In this document: positions 51,724 to 60,943 of the stretch, piece by piece
Numbering within the stretch: position 1 is the stretch's first letter
Layout: the number at the start of each line of letters is the position of its first letter
NCBI RefSeq assembly: GCF_026343335.1
Contig: NZ_JAPELX010000001.1
Coordinates: 5,704,001 to 5,768,000 of the forward strand
From: Streptomyces sp. NBC_00078
Lineage (GTDB): Bacteria > Actinomycetota > Actinomycetes > Streptomycetales > Streptomycetaceae
Direction: 5' to 3'
DNA: 64,000 nt
Position numbers and translations under genes: made by a program
The notes under the pieces: model-generated
What the model was told of the DNA's origin: nothing
The model's database searches: none
What the model saw: the letters and a program-made list of their open reading frames with translations, nothing else

Positions 51724-53280
51724 ATGCGTTCGGTTCGCATGCGGATTCTCGCTGCGCTGCTCGTGCTGGCGGGCGTGGGAGTGGGCGGCTGGGAACTGCT
51801 GCCGTCGCAGGAGGACACCGGAAAGACCATCCGGGTCGGCACGACGGACGAGGTCACGGCGCTCGATCCGGCCGGCGCCTACGACGCGGGCTCCTGGGCG
51901 TTGTTCAGCAACGTGTTCCAGTCGCTGCTGACCTTCGAGCCGGGCGGCACCTCGCCGGTGCTCGACGCGGCCGAGAGCTGCGGCTTCAGGGGCAGTCAAC
52001 TGACCACGTACAGCTGCAGGTTGAGGCCGGGGCTCACCTTCCCCGGCGGTCGCACGATGACCGCCGAGGACGTCAGGTTCTCCTTCGACCGGGTCAAGGC
52101 GATCAAGTCGGACGTCGGCCCGTCCTCCCTGTTCAGCACGCTCCGCTCGGTGAGCGCGAACGGCCTGACCGTCACCTTCCACCTGTCTTCGCCCGACGCC
52201 ACCTTCCCGTTCAAGGTGGCCACCGGGGCCGGCTCGATCGTCGACAGCACCAAGTACCCGAAGGACGGCCTGCGCACCGACGTCGGGGTGGACGGCACCG
52301 GACCGTACGGGCTGACGGCGTACGCGAAGGGCAAGAAGGCCGTTCTCACGCCGAACGAGCACTACAAGGGCGCCCTCAAGGACACCGGCCGGCCTGTCGA
52401 ACTGCTCTACTACGTCGACGCGGACGCCCTCGGCAAGGCCTGGGACGCGAAGCGGATCGACGTCGCCACCCGCCGGCTGCCGCCCAGGGTCCTGGCCGGG
52501 CTCTCGGCGAGCGACCCCGGCCGGCGTCTGTCCGAGTCCGACAGCTCCGAGACCCGCAACCTCTACCTCAACACCCGCGCGAACTCGCCCCTGCACGACG
52601 TCAGAGTCCGCCAGGCCATGGCCTGGCTGGTCAACCGCGAGAAGCTGGCCGCCACGGTGTACGAGGGGACCGTCGCCCCGCTGTACTCGCTGATCCCGAC
52701 GGGCATCACCGGCCACACCACGTCGTTCTTCGACGCCTACCCCAGGCAGGACGTGAAGAGGGCGAAGGCCCTGCTCGCCGAGGCCGGTGTGACGGCGCCC
52801 GTCCGCTTCACCTACGGCTACGCCAAGAACCGCGGTTCCTCCGAGGAGGAGGCCACGGCACTCAAGAAGCAGCTGGAGGCCGGCGGGCTGTTCAAGGTGA
52901 CTCTCAAGGGCTACGAGTGGACCGCCTTCCAGGAGCGCTGGGCCTCCGGAAAGCTGGACGCCTACGCCGTCGGCTGGGTCGCCGACTACCCGGACGCGGA
53001 CACCTTCGGTGCCCCGCTCGTCGGCACCGGCTCCACCATGAACACCGGTTACAGCGACAAGGGCGTCGACCGGCTGATCCAGTTGAGCCGGCAGTACGCC
53101 GACCGTGAGGACGCCGCCCCGGACTTCAGCACGCTGCAGCGCGACGCCGCCCGCGATGTGCCGGTGATCCCGCTGTGGCAGGGCAAGGAGTACGTCCTCA
53201 CCAGCGAGGACGTCGGAGGTGGCCAGTACCTCGACGACGGCACCGGAGTGTTCCGGCTCTGGAGCCTCAACTGGATCTGA
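51724..53280 (+). CDS. ABC transporter peptide-binding protein (SBP family 5)
   Basis: 518 residues. ATG with GGGAGGG seven bases upstream. N-terminal hydrophobic signal or anchor (MRILAALLVLAGVGVGGW) without a lipobox Cys. DppA/OppA-type fold: IRVGTTDEVTALDPAGAYD, LTFPGGRTMTAEDVRFSFDRV, NLYLNTRANSPLHDVRVRQAMAWLVNREKL, WVADYPDADTF. No permease or ATPase gene adjacent, so an orphan binding protein. Substrate likely an oligopeptide. Confidence 0.88.
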   Translation: MRSVRMRILAALLVLAGVGVGGWELLPSQEDTGKTIRVGTTDEVTALDPAGAYDAGSWALFSNVFQSLLTFEPGGTSPVLDAAESCGFRGSQLTTYSCRLRPGLTFPGGRTMTAEDVRFSFDRVKAIKSDVGPSSLFSTLRSVSANGLTVTFHLSSPDATFPFKVATGAGSIVDSTKYPKDGLRTDVGVDGTGPYGLTAYAKGKKAVLTPNEHYKGALKDTGRPVELLYYVDADALGKAWDAKRIDVATRRLPPRVLAGLSASDPGRRLSESDSSETRNLYLNTRANSPLHDVRVRQAMAWLVNREKLAATVYEGTVAPLYSLIPTGITGHTTSFFDAYPRQDVKRAKALLAEAGVTAPVRFTYGYAKNRGSSEEEATALKKQLEAGGLFKVTLKGYEWTAFQERWASGKLDAYAVGWVADYPDADTFGAPLVGTGSTMNTGYSDKGVDRLIQLSRQYADREDAAPDFSTLQRDAARDVPVIPLWQGKEYVLTSEDVGGGQYLDDGTGVFRLWSLNWI

Positions 53281-53374
53281 CGCGAACTCGCGGCATCGAC
53301 ATCCGCCCGAGTGACGCCGAAGCTCACTCCACGCAGGACGATGTGACGGAGGTGTGTGTGGGGTAGGGGTAAAC

Positions 53375-53775
53375 GTGTTGAGACGCAACTCCTTCCGGCT
53401 GCCCCGGCATCCGGCTTCCGTCGGTCTGGCCCGGCGCCGGGTCCGGGACCATCTGTCCGACTGGGGACACCGGCCGGACGATCCCGCGCTGGCGGACGCG
53501 GTGCTGCTGGTGTCCGAGCCGGCGACCAACGTCGTACGCCACGGTCCGCTGGTGGAGCGGGAGTTCGAGGTGGCCGTGACGGCGCTCGCGGACGGCTCCT
53601 GTCTCATAGAGGTGTCGGACGAGGGCCGGTCGGAGCCCCGGCTGCGGCTGGTCCGCGAGGGGAGGAGACCGGCCGCGGTCTGCACCTGGTGGAGCATGTC
53701 GCGGCGGCCTGGGGAGTGTGGAGCAGAGGACACCACGGTAAGACCGTGTGGGCGCTCGTCATCGCCAACACCTGA
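53375..53775 (+). pseudogene. ATP-binding (anti-sigma HATPase) protein gene with a frameshift
   Basis: The first frame gives RRNSFRLPRHPASVGLARRRVRDHL, then LLVSEPATNVVRHGPL (N-box) and IEVSDEGRSEPRLRLVRE. The expected ending ETGRGLHLVEHVAAAWGVWSRG...GKTVWALVIANT is in another frame. The switch falls near 53663-53668, in GAGGGGAGGAG; one extra G would restore GAGGAGACCGGCCGC in frame. Intact length would be about 134 residues. Real inactivation or sequencing error in a G-run. Confidence 0.78.
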
Positions 53776-53790
53776 GGTACGCAAGGGGAG

Positions 53791-55260
53791 TTACGGGGAG
53801 AGCGCCGACCCTGCTGCGGGCCGGGCCGGCAGTGTGACCGTCACCGCGAGACCGTCGCCCGGCGAGGTGCGCACCGCCACCTCCCCGCCGTGCGCCTGCA
53901 CCACGCCCTGCACGATCGCCAGACCCAGCCCACTGCCCGCGCCCCCGCCGGCCCGGAAGAAGCGGTCGAAGATCCGCGCCGCGTCCTCACCGCGGAGCCC
54001 CGGACCCTCGTCCGCGACGCATACCCGGACGACACCGTTCTCCCGCTCCACGTCCAGCCGCACCGGCGCGTCCACGGGCGTGTGCGTGCGGACGTTGCCC
54101 ACCAGGTTGCCCAGCACCTGTCTGAGCCCCGACTCGTCGGCGTACACCAGCAGGGCGCCGTCGGCGTCCACCAGGATCGGCCGCTCCGGCTGCTGCGCCC
54201 GCAGGTCCTCGGCCGCGTCCCGTACCAGGCGGCTCAGGTCGACGTTCCTGAAGCGCAGTTCGGGCTGCTGGTCGAGCCGGGCCAGGGTGAGCAGCTCGTC
54301 CACCAGCCGCCCCATCCGGTCCGTCTCCGCCAGCACCCGCGCCCAGGCGCGCTTGCGCTCGTCGGGATCGCTGAGCATGCCCCTGTCGTACAGCTGGAGA
54401 TAGCCGCGTATCGCCGACAGCGGGGTGCGCAGCTCGTGCGAGGCGTCGGCGACGAAGCGGCGCAGCTGGGCCGCGCTGTGCTCGCGCGTGCGGTACGCCG
54501 ACTCGACCTGGTGGAGCATGGAGTTGAGGGCGAGGCGCAGCTGCTCGACCTCCTGCGTCGGATGGGTGCTGGAGGGAATCCGCTGGGTCAGGTCGCCCTC
54601 GGCGATCGCCGACGACGTCTCCACCATGTCCTCAAGCGGCAGCATCCGGCGGCGCACACTGAACAGCGTCAGACAGGCCAGCAGCGCCAGCAGCAGTCCG
54701 CCGACGGCGAAATCGAGCCGGAGGGCCTTGCTCATGCCCGCGTGCAGGGCCTCGGTCGAGGTGGCCATGAGGACGTACTCGCCGTCGGACAGACGCACGG
54801 CGGTGACCCGGTACGAGTCGCCGTGCACCGTCACGTCGTGCGGATCGGAGTCCCGGGCGAGCGCCTTGGCGTCGTGGACCGAGTGGGCCAGGCCGAGCTG
54901 CGCCTCGGTGGGCCTGACGCCCAGAAGACCGACGGCAGCCCCGTGGCGGTCGACGGCGGTGTAGATCGAGCCCGGTGACGACCGCTCCTTGTTCGTGCCG
55001 TCCGGGACCAGCCGGTCGCGGACGAATGCCAGGGCGCTCAGCGAGTCGATCTGCCGGATCGTGAGCTGCGACTGACCCAGCGAGTCACGCATCCGGGTCA
55101 GCTGGGTGTCGACCTGCCCGAGCAGGTAGTACCGCATGCCCATGAGGCTGACGGCGGTGGTCGCCGCGATGCCGAGGGCGAGCAGGGCGACGTTCGCCAG
55201 GGTCAGCTTGGCGCGCAGGGAGTGCACGCCACGCTTGCAGCGGATGCGTGGGGTCCTCAT
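53791..55260 (-). CDS. Sensor histidine kinase
   Basis: 489 residues. Two transmembrane helices (about 20-42 and 183-202) frame an extracellular sensor domain. HAMP about 203-255, HisKA with phospho-accepting His275 (FVADASHELRTPLSAIRGY), and HATPase_c with N-box NLVGNVRTHTP, DEGPGLRGEDAARIFDRFFR and GSGLGLAIVQGVV. ATG overlaps the response regulator stop by ATGA. Signal unknown; divergent MMPL gene is a plausible target. Confidence 0.93.
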   Translation of the reverse strand: MRTPRIRCKRGVHSLRAKLTLANVALLALGIAATTAVSLMGMRYYLLGQVDTQLTRMRDSLGQSQLTIRQIDSLSALAFVRDRLVPDGTNKERSSPGSIYTAVDRHGAAVGLLGVRPTEAQLGLAHSVHDAKALARDSDPHDVTVHGDSYRVTAVRLSDGEYVLMATSTEALHAGMSKALRLDFAVGGLLLALLACLTLFSVRRRMLPLEDMVETSSAIAEGDLTQRIPSSTHPTQEVEQLRLALNSMLHQVESAYRTREHSAAQLRRFVADASHELRTPLSAIRGYLQLYDRGMLSDPDERKRAWARVLAETDRMGRLVDELLTLARLDQQPELRFRNVDLSRLVRDAAEDLRAQQPERPILVDADGALLVYADESGLRQVLGNLVGNVRTHTPVDAPVRLDVERENGVVRVCVADEGPGLRGEDAARIFDRFFRAGGGAGSGLGLAIVQGVVQAHGGEVAVRTSPGDGLAVTVTLPARPAAGSALSP

Positions 55261-55946
55261 GCCAGCCCGTATCCCACACCGCGCCGCGTGGTGATCATCG
55301 GTGGCCCCAGGGCGTCCAGCTTGCGGCGCAGATAGCTGATGTACGTCTCGACCACGGTCGACTCGGGCGGCGTGTGCTCGTACTGCCAGACGTGGCGCAG
55401 GAGTTGCTCCTTGGGCACGATCCGGCCGCCGTTGCGCACCAGGAAACGCAGCAGGGCGTACTCGGTGGGGGTGAGTTCGACGCTGCGGCCCGCGCGGTGG
55501 ACGCTGTACGTCGTCTCGTCCAGCTCCAGGTCGCCGTACCTCAGGGGTGGCCGCTGCGGCAGGACGTCGGCCGTGCGGGTGCGCCGCAGGACCGCGGTGA
55601 CGCGGGCGACGACCTCGTCGATGTTGAACGGCTTGGTGATGTAGTCGTCGCCGAAGCCGAGCGCGCCGACCACCTCCGCGGGCGAGTCGCGGGCGGTGAG
55701 GAACACCAGCGCCAGGTCGGGCCGCTTCGCGCGCAGCTCGCGGCCCAGGGCCCGCCCGTCCCCGTCCGGGAGCATGACGTCGAGCAGCGCCGCGTCCGGC
55801 CGGGTGCGCTCGGCCAGCGCCAGGGCCTCGCGGACGGTGCCCGCGATCATCACCTCGAACCGGTGGTAGCGCAGGGCGATGGCGAGGACGTCCGCGATGC
55901 TCGGTTCGTCCTCCACCACCAGCACGGTGCCTGGAGCCGTCGTCAT
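55257..55946 (-). CDS. OmpR-family response regulator
   Basis: 229 residues. Receiver domain 8-120 with acidic pocket VEDEP and phospho-accepting Asp56 (LLDVMLPDGDG), conserved Thr and Lys (FLTARD, ITKPF). Winged-helix DNA-binding domain about 135-228 (LTPTEYALLRFLVRNGGRIVPKEQLLRHVWQY...VETYISYLRRKLD...GVGYGLA). First gene of a two-gene operon with its histidine kinase; divergent from the MMPL transporter across 158 bp. Confidence 0.94.
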   Translation of the reverse strand: MTTAPGTVLVVEDEPSIADVLAIALRYHRFEVMIAGTVREALALAERTRPDAALLDVMLPDGDGRALGRELRAKRPDLALVFLTARDSPAEVVGALGFGDDYITKPFNIDEVVARVTAVLRRTRTADVLPQRPPLRYGDLELDETTYSVHRAGRSVELTPTEYALLRFLVRNGGRIVPKEQLLRHVWQYEHTPPESTVVETYISYLRRKLDALGPPMITTRRGVGYGLA

Positions 55947-56104
55947 GCCCCCAGTATCGGGCGGCCCACTGACAGTCGGGCCGGATCGGTCTTTGGAGTT
56001 CCTTGAGAGTCATGGGCGCCCCGTGTCCACGCGTGCGTGCCGCCGCCAATCCTGTTGCCCAGGACCTGGGGGACCAACCGACGAACCACAAAGGAGCGTT
56101 GAAC

Positions 56105-58522
56105 GTGGCGGCATTGGCACGGTGGTGCTATCGGCACCGGCTGGTGGTCCTGTTGCTGTGGGTGGGGGCGTTGTTCGGGCTGGGCTTCTCGGCCTCCGCG
56201 GCGGGCACGAACTACGCGAACGTGTTCTCCCTCCCCGACACGGACTCCAAGAGCGCGTACGACCTGATGGAGAAGGCCTTCCCGAACACCTCGGGCGACA
56301 CCGACACGGTGGTGTGGAAGGTCGACGGCGGCTCGGTGAGGGACCGGGCGGTGAAGGACCGGATCCAGCCGGCCCTGGACAGAATCGCGAAGATGTCCGG
56401 TGTCGGTGAGGTGACCAGCCCCTACGCCGGAGCCCGGGGCGCGGCCCAGATCAGCGGCGACGGCAGGATCGCGTACGCCCAGCTGACCTTCACCCAACGC
56501 GCGAACGAGGTGCCCAAGGACCTCGTCCAGAACGTCATCGACACCGCGCAGGGCGCCGAACGCGGCGGACTGCAGGTCGAGGCGGGCGGGCAGGCCATCC
56601 AGCGGGTCCAGGAGCCGCCGCAGGGCCTGTCGGAGATGGTCGGCATCGTCGCGGCGGCCGTCGTGCTGTTCCTCGCCTTCGGCTCGCTCTTCGCGATGCT
56701 GCTGCCGATCGCCATCGCCGTCTTCGGCGTCGGCATGGGCCTCTTCTCCACCCAACTCCTCAGCCACGCCACCGACATCCCCGACATAGCCCCGCTGCTC
56801 GCCTCCCTGATCGGCCTCGGCGTCGGCATCGACTACGCCCTGTTCATCGTCACCCGGCACCGGCGCGGCATCCAACGCGGCATGGCCCCCGAGGAGGCGG
56901 CCGTCACGGCGCTCAACACCTCGGGTCGGGCGGTGCTGTTCGCGGGTGGCACGGTGTGCATCGCACTCGCCGGCATGCTCGTGACGCGACTGCACTTCCT
57001 GGACGGCGTGGTCATCGGCACCTCGGTCACGGTCGTGCTGAGCGTGCTGGCGGCCACCACCCTGCTCCCGGCCCTGCTCGGCCTCCTCGGCCCACGCGTC
57101 CTCAGCCGCCGCCAACGCCGCCGGCTCGCGGCCAGCGGTCCCGAGCCGGAGACGGTGAGCGGTCTGGCGGCACGCTGGTCGTCGAATGTGCACAAGCGCC
57201 CCCGCAGGATCGCCGCCCTCGCCCTGGTCGTGATGGCCGTCCTCGCCATCCCCGTGCTGTCACTCCGCCTCGGCGCCACCGACCAGGGCAACGACGACGC
57301 GTCGACGACCACCAGGAAGGCTTACGACCTGCTGGCCGAGGGCTTCGGGCCCGGCTTCAACGGCCCGCTCCAGGTGGTCTCCGAGAGCGGCGACACCGCC
57401 ACCCTCGTCAAGGGCATCCAGTCGACACCGGGGGTCGCCCGGGTCGCCGCACTGCCGCCCGCGAAGGGCGTGACGGTCATCCAGGTCGTGCCGAAGACGT
57501 CACCGCAGTCCAAGGAGACGGACGACCTGATCGACACGCTGCGGGACGACGTGATCCCGCAGGCCGGTGCGCAGGCGCACGTGGGCGGCGTGACAGCCGT
57601 CTCGAAGGACTTCGCGTCGGTCACGGGCGACCGCCTGCCCCTGTTCGTCGCGACGATCATCGGCCTCGGGTTCCTGCTCCTGCTGGTCGCCTTCCGCTCC
57701 CTGGTGGTCCCGCTGACGGCGGCCCTGATGAACCTGATCGCCGCGGCCGCCTCCTTCGGCGTCCTCGTCGCGGTCTTCCAGTGGGGCTGGGGCCTGGACC
57801 TGCTCGGCCTCGGCAAGGAGGGCCCGATCAACGCCTTCCTGCCGGTCATCATGCTGTCGTTGCTGTTCGGGCTGTCGATGGACTACCAGGTGTTCCTGGT
57901 GAGCCGGATGCACGAGGAGTGGGTGCACACGCGGGACAACGCGCGCGCGGTGCGCGTCGGCCTCGCGGAGACCAGCCGGGTCATCAACTCCGCGGCCCTG
58001 ATCATGGTCTGCGTGTTCCTGGCGTTCGTCCTGAGCGGCGACTCGGGGGCGGCGACTGCGGGCGTGGGTTTGGCCGCCGCCGTGGCCCTGGACGCGTTCA
58101 TCCTCCGTACGGCTCTGGTGCCGGCCGCGATGCATCTGCTCGGCGACTCCAACTGGTGGCTGCCGGCGTGGCTGGAGAAGCGGCTGCCGCACCTGGCGGT
58201 CGAGCCGAAGGAGGACGCGGAGGCATCGTCGTCGGCCGCGGAGGGCCCTGCCTCGGTGGTCCACGGCTTCATCCGCACCGCCGACGGTGAGCCGGTGGAC
58301 GGCGCCTCGGTGACGCTGCTGTCGAAGGGCGGACGCCAGCTGGACCGGGTGACGTCGCTGGCGGACGGCTCGTACATCGTGTCGGTGCCGGCTCCGGGGA
58401 CGTATCTGCTGGCGACGACCGCGACGTCCTACGGCTCCCGCGCGGCACACGTCGTGGTGGCGGACGGACCGCAGGTGTACGACGTGGAGCTGGCGGAAGG
58501 GGAGGTGGACGCGGTCAATTAG
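56105..58522 (+). CDS. MMPL-family (RND-type) exporter with C-terminal transthyretin-like domain
   Basis: 805 residues. GTG with AAAGGAG upstream. Twelve transmembrane helices in two halves, each with the MMPL proton-relay motif: GLGVGIDYALFIVTRHR and LLFGLSMDYQVFLVSRMHEEW. The last ~90 residues (about 715-805) form an extra carboxypeptidase-regulatory-like beta domain (VHGFIRTADGEPVDGASVTLLSKGG, TSLADGSYIVSVPAPGTYLLATTA), not usual for this family. It probably exports lipids or drugs. Divergent from the two-component system. Confidence 0.88.
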   Translation: MAALARWCYRHRLVVLLLWVGALFGLGFSASAAGTNYANVFSLPDTDSKSAYDLMEKAFPNTSGDTDTVVWKVDGGSVRDRAVKDRIQPALDRIAKMSGVGEVTSPYAGARGAAQISGDGRIAYAQLTFTQRANEVPKDLVQNVIDTAQGAERGGLQVEAGGQAIQRVQEPPQGLSEMVGIVAAAVVLFLAFGSLFAMLLPIAIAVFGVGMGLFSTQLLSHATDIPDIAPLLASLIGLGVGIDYALFIVTRHRRGIQRGMAPEEAAVTALNTSGRAVLFAGGTVCIALAGMLVTRLHFLDGVVIGTSVTVVLSVLAATTLLPALLGLLGPRVLSRRQRRRLAASGPEPETVSGLAARWSSNVHKRPRRIAALALVVMAVLAIPVLSLRLGATDQGNDDASTTTRKAYDLLAEGFGPGFNGPLQVVSESGDTATLVKGIQSTPGVARVAALPPAKGVTVIQVVPKTSPQSKETDDLIDTLRDDVIPQAGAQAHVGGVTAVSKDFASVTGDRLPLFVATIIGLGFLLLLVAFRSLVVPLTAALMNLIAAAASFGVLVAVFQWGWGLDLLGLGKEGPINAFLPVIMLSLLFGLSMDYQVFLVSRMHEEWVHTRDNARAVRVGLAETSRVINSAALIMVCVFLAFVLSGDSGAATAGVGLAAAVALDAFILRTALVPAAMHLLGDSNWWLPAWLEKRLPHLAVEPKEDAEASSSAAEGPASVVHGFIRTADGEPVDGASVTLLSKGGRQLDRVTSLADGSYIVSVPAPGTYLLATTATSYGSRAAHVVVADGPQVYDVELAEGEVDAVN

Positions 58523-59123
58523 CCTTCTGCCGCGCGGCCTTGAGGATCCGGTCGACGTCGAGGGTCACCTCGGCGCCGATCGACGCGGGCAGTGTGACGG
58601 TCTCGCCGGGAGAGTACGGGCGGTGGTTCTCGTAGTCGTCCCCGGCGGGGCCGGTGAGGACGTGGAGGCGTTGGTGCTTGCGGTCGGCGATGACGTAGAC
58701 CGGGATCTTGCCGCTCGCGTACGCCTTGACCTTGTCGCGCAGGTCGGTGCGGTAGTTGCTGGAGGTCACCTCCAGGACCAGGCGGAAACAGACGGGGTCG
58801 TAGCAGTTGTTCTCGGCGAGGTGGTCCTGGTAATCGGCGTCGACCAGGGAGAGATCGGGGATGCAGTAGTCCTCGGTGCCGGTCGGCAGCCAGAGGCCCA
58901 GGCCCTGGATCAGCCTCGACTCCACTCCGTGCAGACCCGCGCTCGCGAAAAGCAGCAGGAGGTCGGTCAGGACATCGCCATGAGGGCCGTCCGGGGGCGG
59001 GGTCACGAGGATCTGGCCTCCGATGATCTCGACGCGGTAACCCGGAAGCCGCTCCATGAGCCGGTTCGCCTCCGCGATCAGCGGACGGTCGCCGTGGGGC
59101 CGCTCGACGGATGCTGCGGACAT
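58515..59123 (-). CDS. Uma2-family (DUF820) putative endonuclease
   Basis: 202 residues. Start at ATG 59123 with a perfect AGGAGG six bases upstream. PD-(D/E)XK-type Uma2 fold: YRVEIIGGQILVTPPP, CIPDLSLVDADY (catalytic Asp), RLVLEVTSSNYRTDLRDKVKAYASGKIPVYVIAD (ExTS and Lys). The family is very common in Streptomyces; role unknown. Its 3' end overlaps the MMPL gene by 8 bp, convergently. Confidence 0.87.
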   Translation of the reverse strand: MSAASVERPHGDRPLIAEANRLMERLPGYRVEIIGGQILVTPPPDGPHGDVLTDLLLLFASAGLHGVESRLIQGLGLWLPTGTEDYCIPDLSLVDADYQDHLAENNCYDPVCFRLVLEVTSSNYRTDLRDKVKAYASGKIPVYVIADRKHQRLHVLTGPAGDDYENHRPYSPGETVTLPASIGAEVTLDVDRILKAARQKAN

Positions 59124-59213
59124 CGCGTGCCTCCTGTGGGCTGGTGTCGAGAGCATCATCGTAGGCAGGCGGAGGACCAGGTGTCCCGTTCGAACCGCTT
59201 CACCCGAAAGTGA

Positions 59214-59960
59214 TCACTCGCCGTGCTTCTCCCTGCCGCCCGGATCCGGCAACACCCTGGTCATCCCAGGCAGGAAGTCCGTGAACAGCTCGTGCACCTC
59301 GCGCACCAGCGGCCGCAGCACCCGGAACCGGGCCAGCGACACACCGCGAGCCGTCAGCCGGGCCCCCCGCTCGGCCAGCCGGTAGCTGCGCTCCCGCCCG
59401 TCCGTCCGGTCGAAGATCCAGTACAGCACCAGCCCCATCTGGGCGAGCCACATCAACTCGGGCAGGACATCCCGGAGTTCGTCCGGAACCTTGGTCTTCG
59501 TCGCCCCCGCCAGCACCTCGCGGTGGACGGAGATCGCCTCCATGCGCGCGTGCTCCGACTCGGGGGAGAAGGGGCTGAGCGGGCTGTCCGGATCGGCGGC
59601 GTTCTTGAAGAACTGCACCGCGAACTCGTGGTACGGCGTCGCGATGTCCAACCACGCCTTCAGGACGCCCGCGAGCCGCGCCTCCAGATCGGTCTCCCGG
59701 TCCAGGACCTCCCGGATAGCCACCCGGTGCTCGGCGGCGAGCCGGTCGTAGAAGCCCTGGATCAGGTGTTCCTTGCCGGCGAAGTAGTAGTACGCGTTGC
59801 CGACGGAGACCCCGGCCTCCTGGGCGATGGCCCGCATCGTCGTCTTCTCGTAGCCCCGCTCCTGGAACAGCCGCATCGCGGTCTCCAGGATCAGCGCACG
59901 GGTCTGCTCGGACTTGGTCGGGTTGCCGCCCCCGTCGGGGCCGTCGTTCTTCGCAGGCAC
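59214..59960 (-). CDS. TetR-family regulator
   Basis: 248 residues. TetR HTH at about 19-65 (TRALILETAMRLFQERGYEKTTMRAIAQEAGVSVGNAYYYFAGKEHLIQGFYDRL). C-terminal ligand domain of about 170 residues. GTG start without a clear ribosome binding site, 11 bp after the DCC gene, so probably read from the same transcript. It is the best candidate to bind the paired TTGAACGCGTTCAA sites upstream of the operon. Confidence 0.9.
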   Translation of the reverse strand: MPAKNDGPDGGGNPTKSEQTRALILETAMRLFQERGYEKTTMRAIAQEAGVSVGNAYYYFAGKEHLIQGFYDRLAAEHRVAIREVLDRETDLEARLAGVLKAWLDIATPYHEFAVQFFKNAADPDSPLSPFSPESEHARMEAISVHREVLAGATKTKVPDELRDVLPELMWLAQMGLVLYWIFDRTDGRERSYRLAERGARLTARGVSLARFRVLRPLVREVHELFTDFLPGMTRVLPDPGGREKHGE

Positions 59961-59971
59961 GGAAGGAGAGC

Positions 59972-60448
59972 CTACGGGGTGACGCAGGAGCTGCCGTCAC
60001 AGCCGGGTGCGCTGTACGTCCAGCCCTGCCTCGGGTCGTAGGCCCACCCGTCCGCACTGCGGTACACCTGCCTGCCCCGCTGCGCGCCCCGCCACTTCGC
60101 CGCAGCCAGCACCGCCCCTTTGGCGAGCTTCGCCCTCGCCGGTGTGCTGAGCCGGTGGGCGAGCGGCCGGTGTTCGCGCAGCGCCCACAGGGTGACGATC
60201 CAGGCGGCGGCGGAGCGGTAGACCTGACCCGCGTCGCCGACGACGGTGATGTCGTCGAGGGTGGCGCGGTGGTCGAGCGTCGGAAAGCGGCGCCGGGCCT
60301 GCTCCGATCCGGCGGGCAGGAGCTCCAACGGCACGAGTTGGGGCTGTCGTACGAGCCAGTCGCGCAGGAAGGTGCACAGCGAGCACTCGGCGTCGTACAG
60401 GAGGGTGAGCCGGCGGACCGGGGCCCGGTCCGCCGTGGGGGTGCTCAT
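59972..60448 (-). CDS. DCC-family thiol-disulfide oxidoreductase (DUF393)
   Basis: 158 residues. Thioredoxin-like fold with the name-giving DAECSLC motif (LLYDAECSLCTFLRDWLVRQP), plus the typical SAAAWIVTLWAL and LAHRLSTPARAK segments. C-terminal extension with two further Cys (APGCDGSSCVTP). Probably a membrane-associated redox protein. Lies between a small membrane protein and TetR in a three-gene operon. Confidence 0.85.
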   Translation of the reverse strand: MSTPTADRAPVRRLTLLYDAECSLCTFLRDWLVRQPQLVPLELLPAGSEQARRRFPTLDHRATLDDITVVGDAGQVYRSAAAWIVTLWALREHRPLAHRLSTPARAKLAKGAVLAAAKWRGAQRGRQVYRSADGWAYDPRQGWTYSAPGCDGSSCVTP

Positions 60449-60453
60449 GTCCC

Positions 60454-60849
60454 TCACGCCCCGACCCAGTCCTGCGGCGCGACCGGGGGCACCTGCTCCC
60501 GCTCCATCAGCCCACGTCGCCGGATCCGGTTGAGGACGTACACGTTGCCCAGGTGCATCACGCCGAGCACCAGCAGCACCACGCCGAGCTTGGTCGACAG
60601 GGCCTCGAAGATCTGGCGGGTGTCCTCGATGGTCTCGTCGCCGCTCAGGTAGAGGGCGACGAAGCCGAGGTTCACGAGGTAGAAGCCGACCACCAGGAGG
60701 TGGTTGACGGCCTCGGCGAGCTTCTCGTTCCCCTGCAGCACGTCGGCGAGGAAGATCCGCCCGTTGCGGCTGAGCGTGCGGGCCACCCAGATGGTCAGCG
60801 CGATGCTGACCAGCAGGTATATGACGTAGGCGACGACCGTGCGGTCCAT
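60454..60849 (-). CDS. Small integral membrane protein, first gene of the TetR operon
   Basis: 131 residues from ATG 60849, with GAGGTGG upstream. Three transmembrane helices (about 5-22, 45-70, 86-105: TVVAYVIYLLVSIALTIWV, HLLVVGFYLVNLGFVALYL, LGVVLLVLGVMHLGNVYVL). No family recognised with certainty. Starts right beside the proximal TetR-type operator; five bases separate it from the DCC gene. Confidence 0.8.
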   Translation of the reverse strand: MDRTVVAYVIYLLVSIALTIWVARTLSRNGRIFLADVLQGNEKLAEAVNHLLVVGFYLVNLGFVALYLSGDETIEDTRQIFEALSTKLGVVLLVLGVMHLGNVYVLNRIRRRGLMEREQVPPVAPQDWVGA

Positions 60850-60862
60850 GCCCCACCTCTTC

Positions 60863-60921
60863 TTGAACGCGTTCAAAACGCTGACAGGGATGACTGTAGA
60901 CCTGTTTTTGAACGCGTCCAA
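60863..60921. promoter_or_regulatory. Two TetR-type operators
   Basis: TTGAACGCGTTCAA (60863-60876, a perfect 14-bp palindrome) and TTGAACGCGTCCAA (60908-60921, one mismatch), centres 45 bp apart. They flank the promoter region of the membrane protein-DCC-TetR operon. Autoregulation by the TetR protein is inferred. Confidence 0.8.
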
Positions 60922-60943
60922 GCTGGAGAGGGCCTCGATGGCG

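Noticed and set aside
49891..53784. 1297-residue minus-strand frame across attR, the metallophosphoesterase and SBP genes
   Set aside because: Crosses the att site and several real genes, and has no domain pattern; antisense artefact.
55257..58522. Biosynthetic gene cluster around the MMPL exporter
   Set aside because: No PKS, NRPS or tailoring genes nearby; only the two-component system and ordinary genes.
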